26,504 nt of DNA, from positions 3,671-30,174 of the IMG/VR virus record IMGVR_UViG_3300029787_000012; one strand, written 5' to 3'. Source of the DNA: a virus. The notes under the pieces were generated by a model that made no database searches, was not told the origin of the DNA, and saw only the letters and a list, made by a program, of their open reading frames with translations. Position numbers and translations under genes: made by a program. The number at the start of each line of letters is the position of its first letter. The first letter of the stretch is position 1. Below, piece by piece: positions 13,612 to 20,610 of the stretch.

Positions 13612-15609
13612 TTATCTGCGGGGGACGACTTCTTCAAACGATACGCCAGTGCGTGTCGCTACGAAAGTCAGTGTGATAAAGTTGATTGAGCGTGCAGGCT
13701 TGATATAAAAATCTGCCTTAAACTCATTCGCGTCAATGATTGCACCAGTGTTATTGGTACCGTCACACACAACTAAGAAATCAGTGATACCTCTTTCGGC
13801 TTGAATGCCTCTAAGGTATGGTTCAACAACATTCTTAAAGTTGTTACGTGTGAACTCATCGTTAAGTTCAAAAAGGACTCCCTTCGCAGCGTTGCCGATT
13901 GTCTTTTCTATCACATTGAATAGACGTCTAACATTGATGCGATCAAATGCAGATGGTGAAGCGAGAGCAGTTTTGTCTCCGAAAAGAACAATACCTTGAC
14001 CAGGTAAACTGGTTACTGGATTGATTCTCTTTTGATACAGTGTATCTCTTTCGGATTTAGTTGGTGAGTATGCTAGTTTGATAGCACCTCTAATTGCACC
14101 ACGATTCAATCCTGCTGGAGAGAACCATGGAGTACCGTTTGCAGTTACGCTAGAACATAATCCTGCAACGTCTCCGTTAAGAGGAACGTAACGATACTTG
14201 TCAGCAAATCTGTCGTAGATGTATTTCCATCCATTGTCAAACACACCGAATGATGTGGATGCCATGTTAGAATAGAAACTAACTACATTGTTTGTTTGCA
14301 TTGTGGAACTTGTAACTCCAACAACGTCTCCTCTGTAGGGAGATAAGAAACCAACGCAATCTTTTCTAGCAGCACAGATTGAAAGAACCTGTGTAGCAAT
14401 TGCTTGTGTGTTAGTTTTACTTGATGCGTCACCAGGACCCATAAGTAGATAATCAATATCTAAAGTCTCAGTGTCAGCGAACTCTGCAAGTCCAGTGATG
14501 ATCTCACCTGATGTTGCAGCTAATGTCTCAGCACCTTTTTGGAAAGTGTAAGTCTTAGGAGCAGAAAACAGATCAAATGTTTCTGTAGATGCACTACCAG
14601 CATTGTTTGTACCAGCAATATTACCACCAGTAGCAGTTTGATTAGCACTTACATCATATACATCTGTTTCGTGAGAACCCCAATAGATGTAACTTGACTT
14701 GTCAAGTATAACTGTTGGGTAGTAGTTTACAGAACCAGATGAAGTCTTTGCATTGTTTGACTTAGAAACATATGTATGCTTCTCAAGAAGTGTATTAGGT
14801 TTACCAGTAATTGCACCAGTAGCATCCCAAACTGCGATATGCATTTCATCGTTAGCACCACCACGGTCTCCAACATAAGGAGAAGTGCCAGGTCTAGGAG
14901 CAATAGATGCCCACTTAAGTCCAGTAAATACTTCCTGTTGGTCGTACCACTCAACATTAGCAGTTACGTTAAGGTCAGTAACACCATTTTCAATCTGATC
15001 GGTAGTTGTCCATGTGTCAGAAGTAATAAGAGAAACCTTATTGCTTGCTGAATCCCATGCGTAAATGTAACCTGACTTGGCACCGCCAGCGTTACCACTT
15101 GTAGTTTGTACTTGTGTACCTACTGTTGTTACTGATAATGCACCGTCAAGGGTTAACGTTACATCAGCACCTTTGTCTATTACACCAACTCTTACTGCGT
15201 TTGATTCTACGCCAGGATTAACAGATGCCCATTTGAATGGGTTAGCTGTTGCACTGTAGTATGTTGCCTCGTATACATCTTTTGTTGGAATGGAAAGAAG
15301 ATATGGGGAAGTTACAGAATCATCAGATGCTGTTAACTGTCCACTTGTTGCTACACGAACAACGTCTAGTACTCCACCGTACTGTAGAAAACTTGCTGCA
15401 GTCCACCAACTAGTTGCATTGCCCTCTGCTGGTTCTCCGAATATTTCTATTAGTTGAGCTTCGGTGGATATACGTACAGGTGTTAAAACAGGTCCTTTAC
15501 TAAATGCTCCTGCTATTGCACCTACGTTTACTTCAACCGTCTCAATCGACCCAAGTGTTAAATCCCTTTCTTGGATCTCAACTCCTGGAGATAGAAGCGT
15601 GCTTGCCAT
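13612..15609 (-). CDS. gp18: Tail sheath protein gp18
   Basis: 665 residues (T4: 659), the contractile sheath subunit. It opens STLLSPGVEIQERDLTLGSI, the normal sheath start, followed by VNVGAIAGAFSKGPVLTPVR. The C-terminal domain has the conserved LYQKRINPVTSLPGQGIVLF, DKTALASPSAFDRINVRRLF and GVLFELNDEFTRNNFKNVVE blocks that form the sheath core; the middle part (about 100-370) is the variable surface-exposed region. CGGAG precedes ATG 15609, and a CTAAATA late motif lies 40 nt upstream in the gp17-gp18 gap. Firm identification. Confidence 0.97.
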   Translation of the reverse strand: MASTLLSPGVEIQERDLTLGSIETVEVNVGAIAGAFSKGPVLTPVRISTEAQLIEIFGEPAEGNATSWWTAASFLQYGGVLDVVRVATSGQLTASDDSVTSPYLLSIPTKDVYEATYYSATANPFKWASVNPGVESNAVRVGVIDKGADVTLTLDGALSVTTVGTQVQTTSGNAGGAKSGYIYAWDSASNKVSLITSDTWTTTDQIENGVTDLNVTANVEWYDQQEVFTGLKWASIAPRPGTSPYVGDRGGANDEMHIAVWDATGAITGKPNTLLEKHTYVSKSNNAKTSSGSVNYYPTVILDKSSYIYWGSHETDVYDVSANQTATGGNIAGTNNAGSASTETFDLFSAPKTYTFQKGAETLAATSGEIITGLAEFADTETLDIDYLLMGPGDASSKTNTQAIATQVLSICAARKDCVGFLSPYRGDVVGVTSSTMQTNNVVSFYSNMASTSFGVFDNGWKYIYDRFADKYRYVPLNGDVAGLCSSVTANGTPWFSPAGLNRGAIRGAIKLAYSPTKSERDTLYQKRINPVTSLPGQGIVLFGDKTALASPSAFDRINVRRLFNVIEKTIGNAAKGVLFELNDEFTRNNFKNVVEPYLRGIQAERGITDFLVVCDGTNNTGAIIDANEFKADFYIKPARSINFITLTFVATRTGVSFEEVVPRR

Positions 15610-15648
15610 GCGATTACTCCGTCAGATAAATTAATTTTTGTCTAATAT

Positions 15649-15655
15649 TATTTAG
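15649..15655 (-). promoter_or_regulatory. Candidate late promoter of gp18-gp19 (CTAAATA)
   Basis: The minus strand reads TTCTAAATAATA in the 60-nt gap between gp17 and gp18, 39 nt before the gp18 ATG. This is the promoter position expected for an abundant sheath transcript. Confidence 0.65.
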
Positions 15656-15669
15656 AAAAAGGTCTTTCT

Positions 15670-17352
15670 TTACTTATAGTCCCACATATAACTACGGTCA
15701 CCATACTCATCTAACTTCCATTTCTCTTGGTCTGACTCGTTCATATCAATACTCCAAACAGTTCCACTGTCATCAACTATAGTTTCATCTTCTAACCCAT
15801 CTACTATAAAACCAAATGGTGCCATATCTTGTTCTATCTGGTTCTTTTGCTCTTCATATATCCTTCTTCTAATGTCTTGATCTGTTAATTCTTTAAAATA
15901 TTCCTGTTGCACTAACCAAGCAAAAATAACCAAACACATTACAAGATCGTCATTATATCCTTCATCTGCTTCAAATGATTGCTTGTTTTGTATGAACGTA
16001 GTCAACTCTGCTACGATGTTATAATCCTTAACAAGTAACTTATCATCTTCTATTAATGTCTTGAGGTTTGAACATCCTTGTGCTTTGACAGTCTTACTCA
16101 TCTTCACACCCATCTGTGTTTTGTTACCTGAGAATCCCTGTCCGACTATTTGCCCTGCTCTACCACGCATAGCACACATCAATACATTTTCATATTCTAT
16201 ATCGTAAAATAAACTTGAAGCAACTGCCTCTCCTATATCATTGACCTCTATCAATACATGTGCTTTATTATAATTTGTTGCAACGTTGTAGATAACGTTA
16301 GGGAATAGCATTGGTCTAACATTCTTATCTCTATACTTTGCTACTAATCTCCATGGTGCGTGAGTGATATCTATTACCACAAAGGCAGAGTAATCCTGTG
16401 CGAGACCACGAGATACGTCAACACATATAATATAATCGTGATTAGATATTGGTTGTTCGTATATATCAAGAGATCCATTTGTTGTTAAAACATCATCGTA
16501 GGTCAGTGTTCTAAGTTTAGATGCAGTGATTAGAGTATCAACAGATCCTAAAAATTCACACTCAAACTCCTGCGTGAACTGTCGTTCAGATGTATTAGCA
16601 ATAGTTGTCTCTTTCCACTTCGCATCTCTACCTGGCACTTTTGACCAATGTACTTCAGACCAAGCATATCCATTTCTACCTTTCTGTGCATCTACCCATA
16701 ACTTATAGAAATGGTTCATTCCATTTGGTGTGGAAATAATGATGACTTTTGTGGATGTACCAGAAGTAATAGTAGGATAAACGGAACTAAAGAATTGTTC
16801 TGCAATATGATTAGGTATAAACGCAAACTCATCGAGGAAGATGATGTTGAACGACATACCTCGGACAGCAGATGCTGAAGTAGATGCAGCGAGAATCTTT
16901 GATCCATTCTCTAACTCCATACTTCCTTTGTTATAAACGACAATACCTTGTTGTATCCAAAGAGGTAATTGTTCGTATGCTAGTTGTAATCTACCAAGTA
17001 AATCTCTAGCAGTAGATAACTTGTTAGCAAGAATACCAACGTTAACGTTATCATTAAAAAGTATATAGTGTAAAAGGTATGATACGCAAGTAGTAGACTT
17101 ACCAGTCTGTCTTGGTAGTTTTGCTATATTAAATCTATGTTCGTGAAATGATTCTATAAGTTCTTCTTGAAAATCCCACATCTTAAAAGGGACTATACCT
17201 TCATCAAGAGATATAATCTTAATATAATTCCTAGCAAAATATACAGGATCCTCTTTACACTTGAGGTATTCCTGTACTTGATGCTGAGTAAAATTAATTG
17301 CAGTCCCAACTTTTTTAAGATTGGGGTTGCCTAGATATGCATCGGTTGACAT
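15670..17352 (-). CDS. gp17: Terminase large subunit gp17
   Basis: 560 residues (T4: 610). DNA-packaging motor ATPase and headful nuclease. Walker A is LPRQTGKSTT (79-88), Walker B is IIFLDEFAF with Asp174-Glu175, and the coupling motif is STPNG at 207-211. The RNase H-like nuclease domain follows: Asp312 in ICVDVSRGLAQDYSAF, Glu369 in LIEVNDIGEA, and the late Asp pair in YNDDLVMCLV. All catalytic positions look intact. The ATG overlaps the stop of the oxygenase gene by one base (TAATG), so translation is coupled. Unlike the T4 order, gp16 is five small genes away. Confidence 0.97.
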   Translation of the reverse strand: MSTDAYLGNPNLKKVGTAINFTQHQVQEYLKCKEDPVYFARNYIKIISLDEGIVPFKMWDFQEELIESFHEHRFNIAKLPRQTGKSTTCVSYLLHYILFNDNVNVGILANKLSTARDLLGRLQLAYEQLPLWIQQGIVVYNKGSMELENGSKILAASTSASAVRGMSFNIIFLDEFAFIPNHIAEQFFSSVYPTITSGTSTKVIIISTPNGMNHFYKLWVDAQKGRNGYAWSEVHWSKVPGRDAKWKETTIANTSERQFTQEFECEFLGSVDTLITASKLRTLTYDDVLTTNGSLDIYEQPISNHDYIICVDVSRGLAQDYSAFVVIDITHAPWRLVAKYRDKNVRPMLFPNVIYNVATNYNKAHVLIEVNDIGEAVASSLFYDIEYENVLMCAMRGRAGQIVGQGFSGNKTQMGVKMSKTVKAQGCSNLKTLIEDDKLLVKDYNIVAELTTFIQNKQSFEADEGYNDDLVMCLVIFAWLVQQEYFKELTDQDIRRRIYEEQKNQIEQDMAPFGFIVDGLEDETIVDDSGTVWSIDMNESDQEKWKLDEYGDRSYMWDYK

Positions 17353-17930
17353 TAGAATACTACTCCGAATACTATACTGTATCTATAGATGTGGGGTTCC
17401 ATAGGACCTAATCCTCTATGTGGTAAATGAGATGGGAAGATAATTATTCTACCTGGCACATAATCATGTTCTTCTAACATTTCAGTCTTATCTTCATTAA
17501 AGATTTGAAACTTACCACCCCATTCATCTTTCCATACTGGATTAGGCATTACCATTATAGTATGACCAGACTTATCTGTAGGACCTTCAGAATCTATATG
17601 TAATGATCCATCACATCCAGAGTGTTGTAGATTAACATCTATTCTCTTTAAGTAAACATTTCTAGTATTGACATTTATCAATTCACATAGAAACTCAAAC
17701 ATGCTATAAAAATTTTTAGCATGTACATTGTCCACATAGTCTATAAAATTAGGATGACTCCTACTGAAAATTGTCGAACCAAAAAGTCTGTGACTACCTT
17801 CTTGATGGTATGGCCACGTATGTGAGTTCGCTACATTACAAGCTCTATATCTTAACTTACCCTGTACCAAATCATAAAGTTCGTGCAAGTATTTTGCATC
17901 GAACTTATCATCATAAATTTCACAAATCAT
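17352..17930 (-). CDS. 2OG-Fe(II) oxygenase, prolyl-hydroxylase type
   Basis: 192 residues. The double-stranded beta-helix core has an intact iron triad: His111 and Asp113 in GSLHIDSEG, and His171 in FPSHLPHRGLG. Arg183 in IYRYSIVF is the likely 2-oxoglutarate ligand, and WGGKFQIFNED (137-147) is the usual GGxL-type strand. Enzymes of this group hydroxylate proteins or small molecules with O2 and 2-oxoglutarate. The gene is coupled on both sides (ATGA overlap with the 54-residue gene, TAATG with gp17), so it is made with the packaging motor. Modification of a virion or host protein is a reasonable guess; the substrate is unknown. Confidence 0.9.
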   Translation of the reverse strand: MICEIYDDKFDAKYLHELYDLVQGKLRYRACNVANSHTWPYHQEGSHRLFGSTIFSRSHPNFIDYVDNVHAKNFYSMFEFLCELINVNTRNVYLKRIDVNLQHSGCDGSLHIDSEGPTDKSGHTIMVMPNPVWKDEWGGKFQIFNEDKTEMLEEHDYVPGRIIIFPSHLPHRGLGPMEPHIYRYSIVFGVVF

Positions 17931-18091
17931 TTATTATCTTTTAAATATCTTCTTGCAGATTTCTTGTCATCAAACCAATGTGAGTGGTGATTCAATTGAA
18001 CATGGAACTTATGGGTCATAGGATCATATCCTATCACACCTTCGTAATCCTTCCAATCAGGATCTAATCGGTCTTCGCAAACTGTTGACAT
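17927..18091 (-). CDS. Small protein (54 residues), unknown
   Basis: 54 residues from ATG 18091, with GAGGAA about 8 nt upstream. It overlaps the preceding gene by 35 nt in another frame and the oxygenase start by 4 nt (ATGA). The chain MSTVCEDRLDPDWKDYEGVI ... DPMTHKFHVQLNHHSHWFDD, then KKSARRYLKDNK, looks like a small folded domain: two strands (GVIGYDPMTHKFHV) and a basic helix. It has five histidines. No family recognised. The tight overlaps and the ribosome site support that it is real. Confidence 0.65.
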   Translation of the reverse strand: MSTVCEDRLDPDWKDYEGVIGYDPMTHKFHVQLNHHSHWFDDKKSARRYLKDNK

Positions 18092-18212
18092 GAGACTTTT
18101 CCTCTGCTTTGATTTCGTATTCTAGCATAGAGCGTAGAATAGTTGCACGAGTTGTTTCATTGAACGCTTCCAGAACTCTAAGTTCTGCTTGCAATTCTTG
18201 AACTCTAGACAT
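18057..18212 (-). CDS. Small coiled-coil protein (51 residues)
   Basis: 51 residues from ATG 18212, chosen for AGGAG 7 nt upstream. The chain SRVQELQAELRVLEAFNETT and then RATILRSMLEYEIKAEEK is one or two amphipathic helices with heptad-like Leu/Val/Ile spacing, followed by a basic end, SLRRPIRS. It probably self-associates or binds a partner. It sits 16 nt after the CxxC/basic protein gene, and its 3' end contains the start of the next small gene. Function unknown. Confidence 0.65.
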   Translation of the reverse strand: MSRVQELQAELRVLEAFNETTRATILRSMLEYEIKAEEKSHVNSLRRPIRS

Positions 18213-18228
18213 ATTTAGTCTCCTATAA

Positions 18229-18900
18229 TTAACAGTTCCAAGCACGAAGTGACTTGTTTATACGACTGTCAGGATCCCTAGCAGTCTTAGCACTTGTCAA
18301 CTTCTTCTTCATACCTTTCATTCTAGCACAGAAACTTGCTCTTCGCTTATTACCTTTCTTCTTGCTTGGTGCTTTTAAGTCAGAACCAGGATTATCTCTT
18401 TCGTAAGACTTTCTCCCCTTCTCATTTAAACCACCTTCTTTATTTTTTCCTGCTTTCTTTGTCCATGCTGCACCCTCACTTACCTGATCTTGTGGAAAGT
18501 TAGGAACATCCGTTGCGTGTTGAACTGACTTTTCTTTCTTCTTTATCTTTTTACCTTCGTCCACACTATGTTTCTTACCTTTCATCAATGTACCATCTGG
18601 CATTACGTGATGACCAGCTGGTATTGGTTTACATTTCTGACAATCGTTACAGTAATATTCTCCCTCACCACATTTCTCTTTACCCTCTTTCACCATGATG
18701 ACAGCATCATCTGTAGCATCTGACTCGTGGTATGCTAAAACTCTACTGCCAGGATACATACCATCTACAATTTTTTGTGCTTGAGGTCTTTGCATTTTTG
18801 AAAGACTTGCTCTATACACTGGAACAGTAAACTGCTTACCTCTCCATACTAGAGAGATAACATAGTATCTTCCGTACATTGTTGGTATGCGTGTTGCCAT
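18229..18900 (-). CDS. CxxC-motif plus basic C-terminal domain protein (DUF6321-like)
   Basis: 223 residues in three parts. Residues 1-70 form a compact domain (RYYVISLVWRGKQFTVPVYR ... IVDGMYPGSRVLAYHES). Residues 77-90 hold four cysteines, C-x6-C-x2-C-x2-C, a likely zinc site. From 142 on is a strongly basic domain: EGAAWTKKAGKNKEGGLNEK, KGNKRRASFCARMKGMKKK and DPDSRINKSLRAWNC. I recall that ending as the DUF6321 domain of many phages, often near packaging genes; this is from memory and not checked. Nucleic-acid binding is plausible from the charge. Its ATG overlaps the stop of the 85-residue gene by one base. Confidence 0.75.
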   Translation of the reverse strand: MATRIPTMYGRYYVISLVWRGKQFTVPVYRASLSKMQRPQAQKIVDGMYPGSRVLAYHESDATDDAVIMVKEGKEKCGEGEYYCNDCQKCKPIPAGHHVMPDGTLMKGKKHSVDEGKKIKKKEKSVQHATDVPNFPQDQVSEGAAWTKKAGKNKEGGLNEKGRKSYERDNPGSDLKAPSKKKGNKRRASFCARMKGMKKKLTSAKTARDPDSRINKSLRAWNC

Positions 18901-19157
18901 TATTTTGAGAATGCTATTTTTGCTACCTTAACTGAACTACCGTTAGATGCTACAGACAGTGTATCTGTTGCAACTTTTTCAAATACTTCTACTGCACCAT
19001 TTAGAACTGTCATACTACCAATGGTTGTACCACCAGAGTTCTTCCTTGTAACTACTAACGCAGCACTATGTCCATTATATAAACGAACAAGAGTTGCATT
19101 ACCGACATTAGATGCAGAGGATAGATCCGCTTCAGCTGCTAATAATTTGATTACCAT
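18900..19157 (-). CDS. Small beta-rich protein, possibly structural
   Basis: 85 residues. The sequence alternates hydrophobic and small polar residues (GNATLVRLYNGHSAALVVTR, GSMTVLNGAVEVFEKVATDT), as in a small all-beta sandwich. It has no cysteine or catalytic-looking motif. AAAGGAAG stands 11 nt before ATG 19157, and a GATAAATA late promoter candidate overlaps the gp16 stop upstream, so it may be made in amount. A minor capsid-decoration or head protein would fit. I do not recognise the family. Confidence 0.75.
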   Translation of the reverse strand: MVIKLLAAEADLSSASNVGNATLVRLYNGHSAALVVTRKNSGGTTIGSMTVLNGAVEVFEKVATDTLSVASNGSSVKVAKIAFSK

Positions 19158-19180
19158 GATAGAATACTTCCTTTACTTTG

Positions 19181-19615
19181 TTATTTATCTTTCTTCTTAC
19201 TTGCTTCTTTGAGCATTTTCTGAAGATCAGCAGTACTGCCAACAAATAACGAATTGTTAGTTACTACTTTTTTAGGTCCTTCGTCTTTGATAGCTTTCTT
19301 ATCTTTCTGAAGTGCCATTAATTTATCAGCGACATCACCTACATGTTTGATTAGTTGTCCTGCAACTTCATAAGCACGTGGATGATCAGATGACATAGCA
19401 AGGTCAAGAGCACCATTGACTGCTTCTTGTCCTTTGTCAATTAAAGAGTACAAGTTCCCTCTTGCATAATCATAGTCTTTATCAACATCTTCACCTTTTG
19501 ATAAGTGAAGTTTGTTTTTATCAGAGACTACTTTTGGTGTAGTTGCTCCTTCCATAGTATCAAATACTTGGTCAAGACCTGATGTATCTTTATTGATTGG
19601 GTTTGGGTTATTCAT
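19181..19615 (-). CDS. gp16: Terminase small subunit gp16
   Basis: 144 residues from ATG 19615 (T4: 164); a longer upstream extension lies inside gp15 and is rejected. The ATG overlaps the gp15 stop by 8 nt (ATGAATAA) with no visible ribosome site, so it depends on coupled translation. The chain begins NNPNPINKDTSGLDQVFDTM, like T4-type gp16. A central helical region (ARGNLYSLIDKGQEAVNGAL and HPRAYEVAGQLIKHVGDVAD) forms the oligomerising coiled coil, and the C-terminus is basic (KMLKEASKKKDK). The protein recognises DNA and regulates the gp17 motor. Identification rests on these blocks and on position. Confidence 0.9.
   Translation of the reverse strand: MNNPNPINKDTSGLDQVFDTMEGATTPKVVSDKNKLHLSKGEDVDKDYDYARGNLYSLIDKGQEAVNGALDLAMSSDHPRAYEVAGQLIKHVGDVADKLMALQKDKKAIKDEGPKKVVTNNSLFVGSTADLQKMLKEASKKKDK
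19182..19189 (-). promoter_or_regulatory. Candidate late promoter (GATAAATA) at the gp16 stop
   Basis: The minus strand reads GATAAATA, 7 of 8 to the T4 late consensus, overlapping the gp16 stop codon and 24 nt before ATG 19157. A strong ribosome site follows. It probably starts the transcript running to gp17. Confidence 0.6.
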
Positions 19616-20609
19616 AATAAGAAGTTGTTTCACCGAATCCGAAGTCATCACCAGCAGTTAGTAATGCATCATCTGCAGCAGAGATTACATCAACAGGTGT
19701 TGCTGCATTTGCAGATCCTGCTTTTGTTCCGTTCTGTGCACGACGTACATTTAACTTATCAGGTGAAGTCTTACTCTTCACATACATGACTTCGTTTCCT
19801 ATCTCAATGTATGACTGAGTAGGAATATTACTGTAGTCAAGAACTTGTATAACAAGGTTTCTTGTATTGATAGCACTAACCAATTCAGTGGTACCATCTT
19901 GATCCTTGTCTGTTTTTGCTTTAGGTACAACCTGATATGAAACTTGCCTTGTAGCAGAAAGATCTGTAGTTGTATAAGTATCCACTTTTGCTTTCTTGAT
20001 AGGTCCTTGAGTTCCTACAGGTCCGAAGATGTATGACTTACAAGTAAAATTCATTGTAATCAAAGTAATTTTCTTGTCATCAAATGAACCTTCATAGTCA
20101 TCACTATAGTTTACACTATTGAGTATGATAGGAATGTCTCTGAAGTCACTCATATCATCAACTAATCTGATAGTCATTTGATATGACGGTTGGAATAATG
20201 GTAGTATTTGTTCTGTTATTTCTAACGCTTCATCATTTGTTTTTGATATTACATTTAATTCAAAATCAATATTATATGGTACGGGAGTAAATTGTTTCTT
20301 TACTGTATCCTTATCACTAGATTTTAAAGTAAGTGTAGTGGGAGCAAGTTTTCTAGCAGCATCATATGATATCCCTGTCATTTCAAAAGACAAACGGGGA
20401 ACTGTGATCGCAACCTTTTGGTTTAGATCTGCTTGTTGTTCTAGTCTTGCTAAAAATTTCTGTCGAGGACCGTACGCTAGTGGTACTTTCATCCTACTGT
20501 ATATTGAACCGTCTGCGTTTTCTTTACGACATTCTATGTTATTAAAAAGAGTACCGAATCCAATAACGCACTTTCTAATAATTTTATTGTATGTGTATGC
20601 ACCTAACAT
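19608..20609 (-). CDS. gp15: Tail completion and sheath stabiliser protein gp15
   Basis: 333 residues (T4: 272). In T4, gp15 caps the tail and joins it to the head through gp13/gp14. The N-terminal two-thirds is typical: GAYTYNKIIRKCVIGFGTLF, RMKVPLAYGPRQKFLAR, AITVPRLSFEMTGISYDAAR, TPVPYNIDFELNVISKTNDE and DIPIILNSVNYSDDYEG. Residues 245-312 are extra: SYIEIGNEVMYVKS and NVRRAQNGTKAGSANAATPV look like a beta module found in other phage structural proteins. The chain then closes with DDFGFGETTSYYE. It begins 1 nt after the gp14 stop (TAACATG) and overlaps gp16. Confidence 0.93.
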   Translation of the reverse strand: MLGAYTYNKIIRKCVIGFGTLFNNIECRKENADGSIYSRMKVPLAYGPRQKFLARLEQQADLNQKVAITVPRLSFEMTGISYDAARKLAPTTLTLKSSDKDTVKKQFTPVPYNIDFELNVISKTNDEALEITEQILPLFQPSYQMTIRLVDDMSDFRDIPIILNSVNYSDDYEGSFDDKKITLITMNFTCKSYIFGPVGTQGPIKKAKVDTYTTTDLSATRQVSYQVVPKAKTDKDQDGTTELVSAINTRNLVIQVLDYSNIPTQSYIEIGNEVMYVKSKTSPDKLNVRRAQNGTKAGSANAATPVDVISAADDALLTAGDDFGFGETTSYYE

Positions 20610-20610
20610 G

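Noticed and set aside
18212-18218. CTAAATA motif directly before ATG 18212
   Set aside because: It overlaps the start codon and sits inside the ribosome binding region, too close to act as a promoter for this gene; probably chance.
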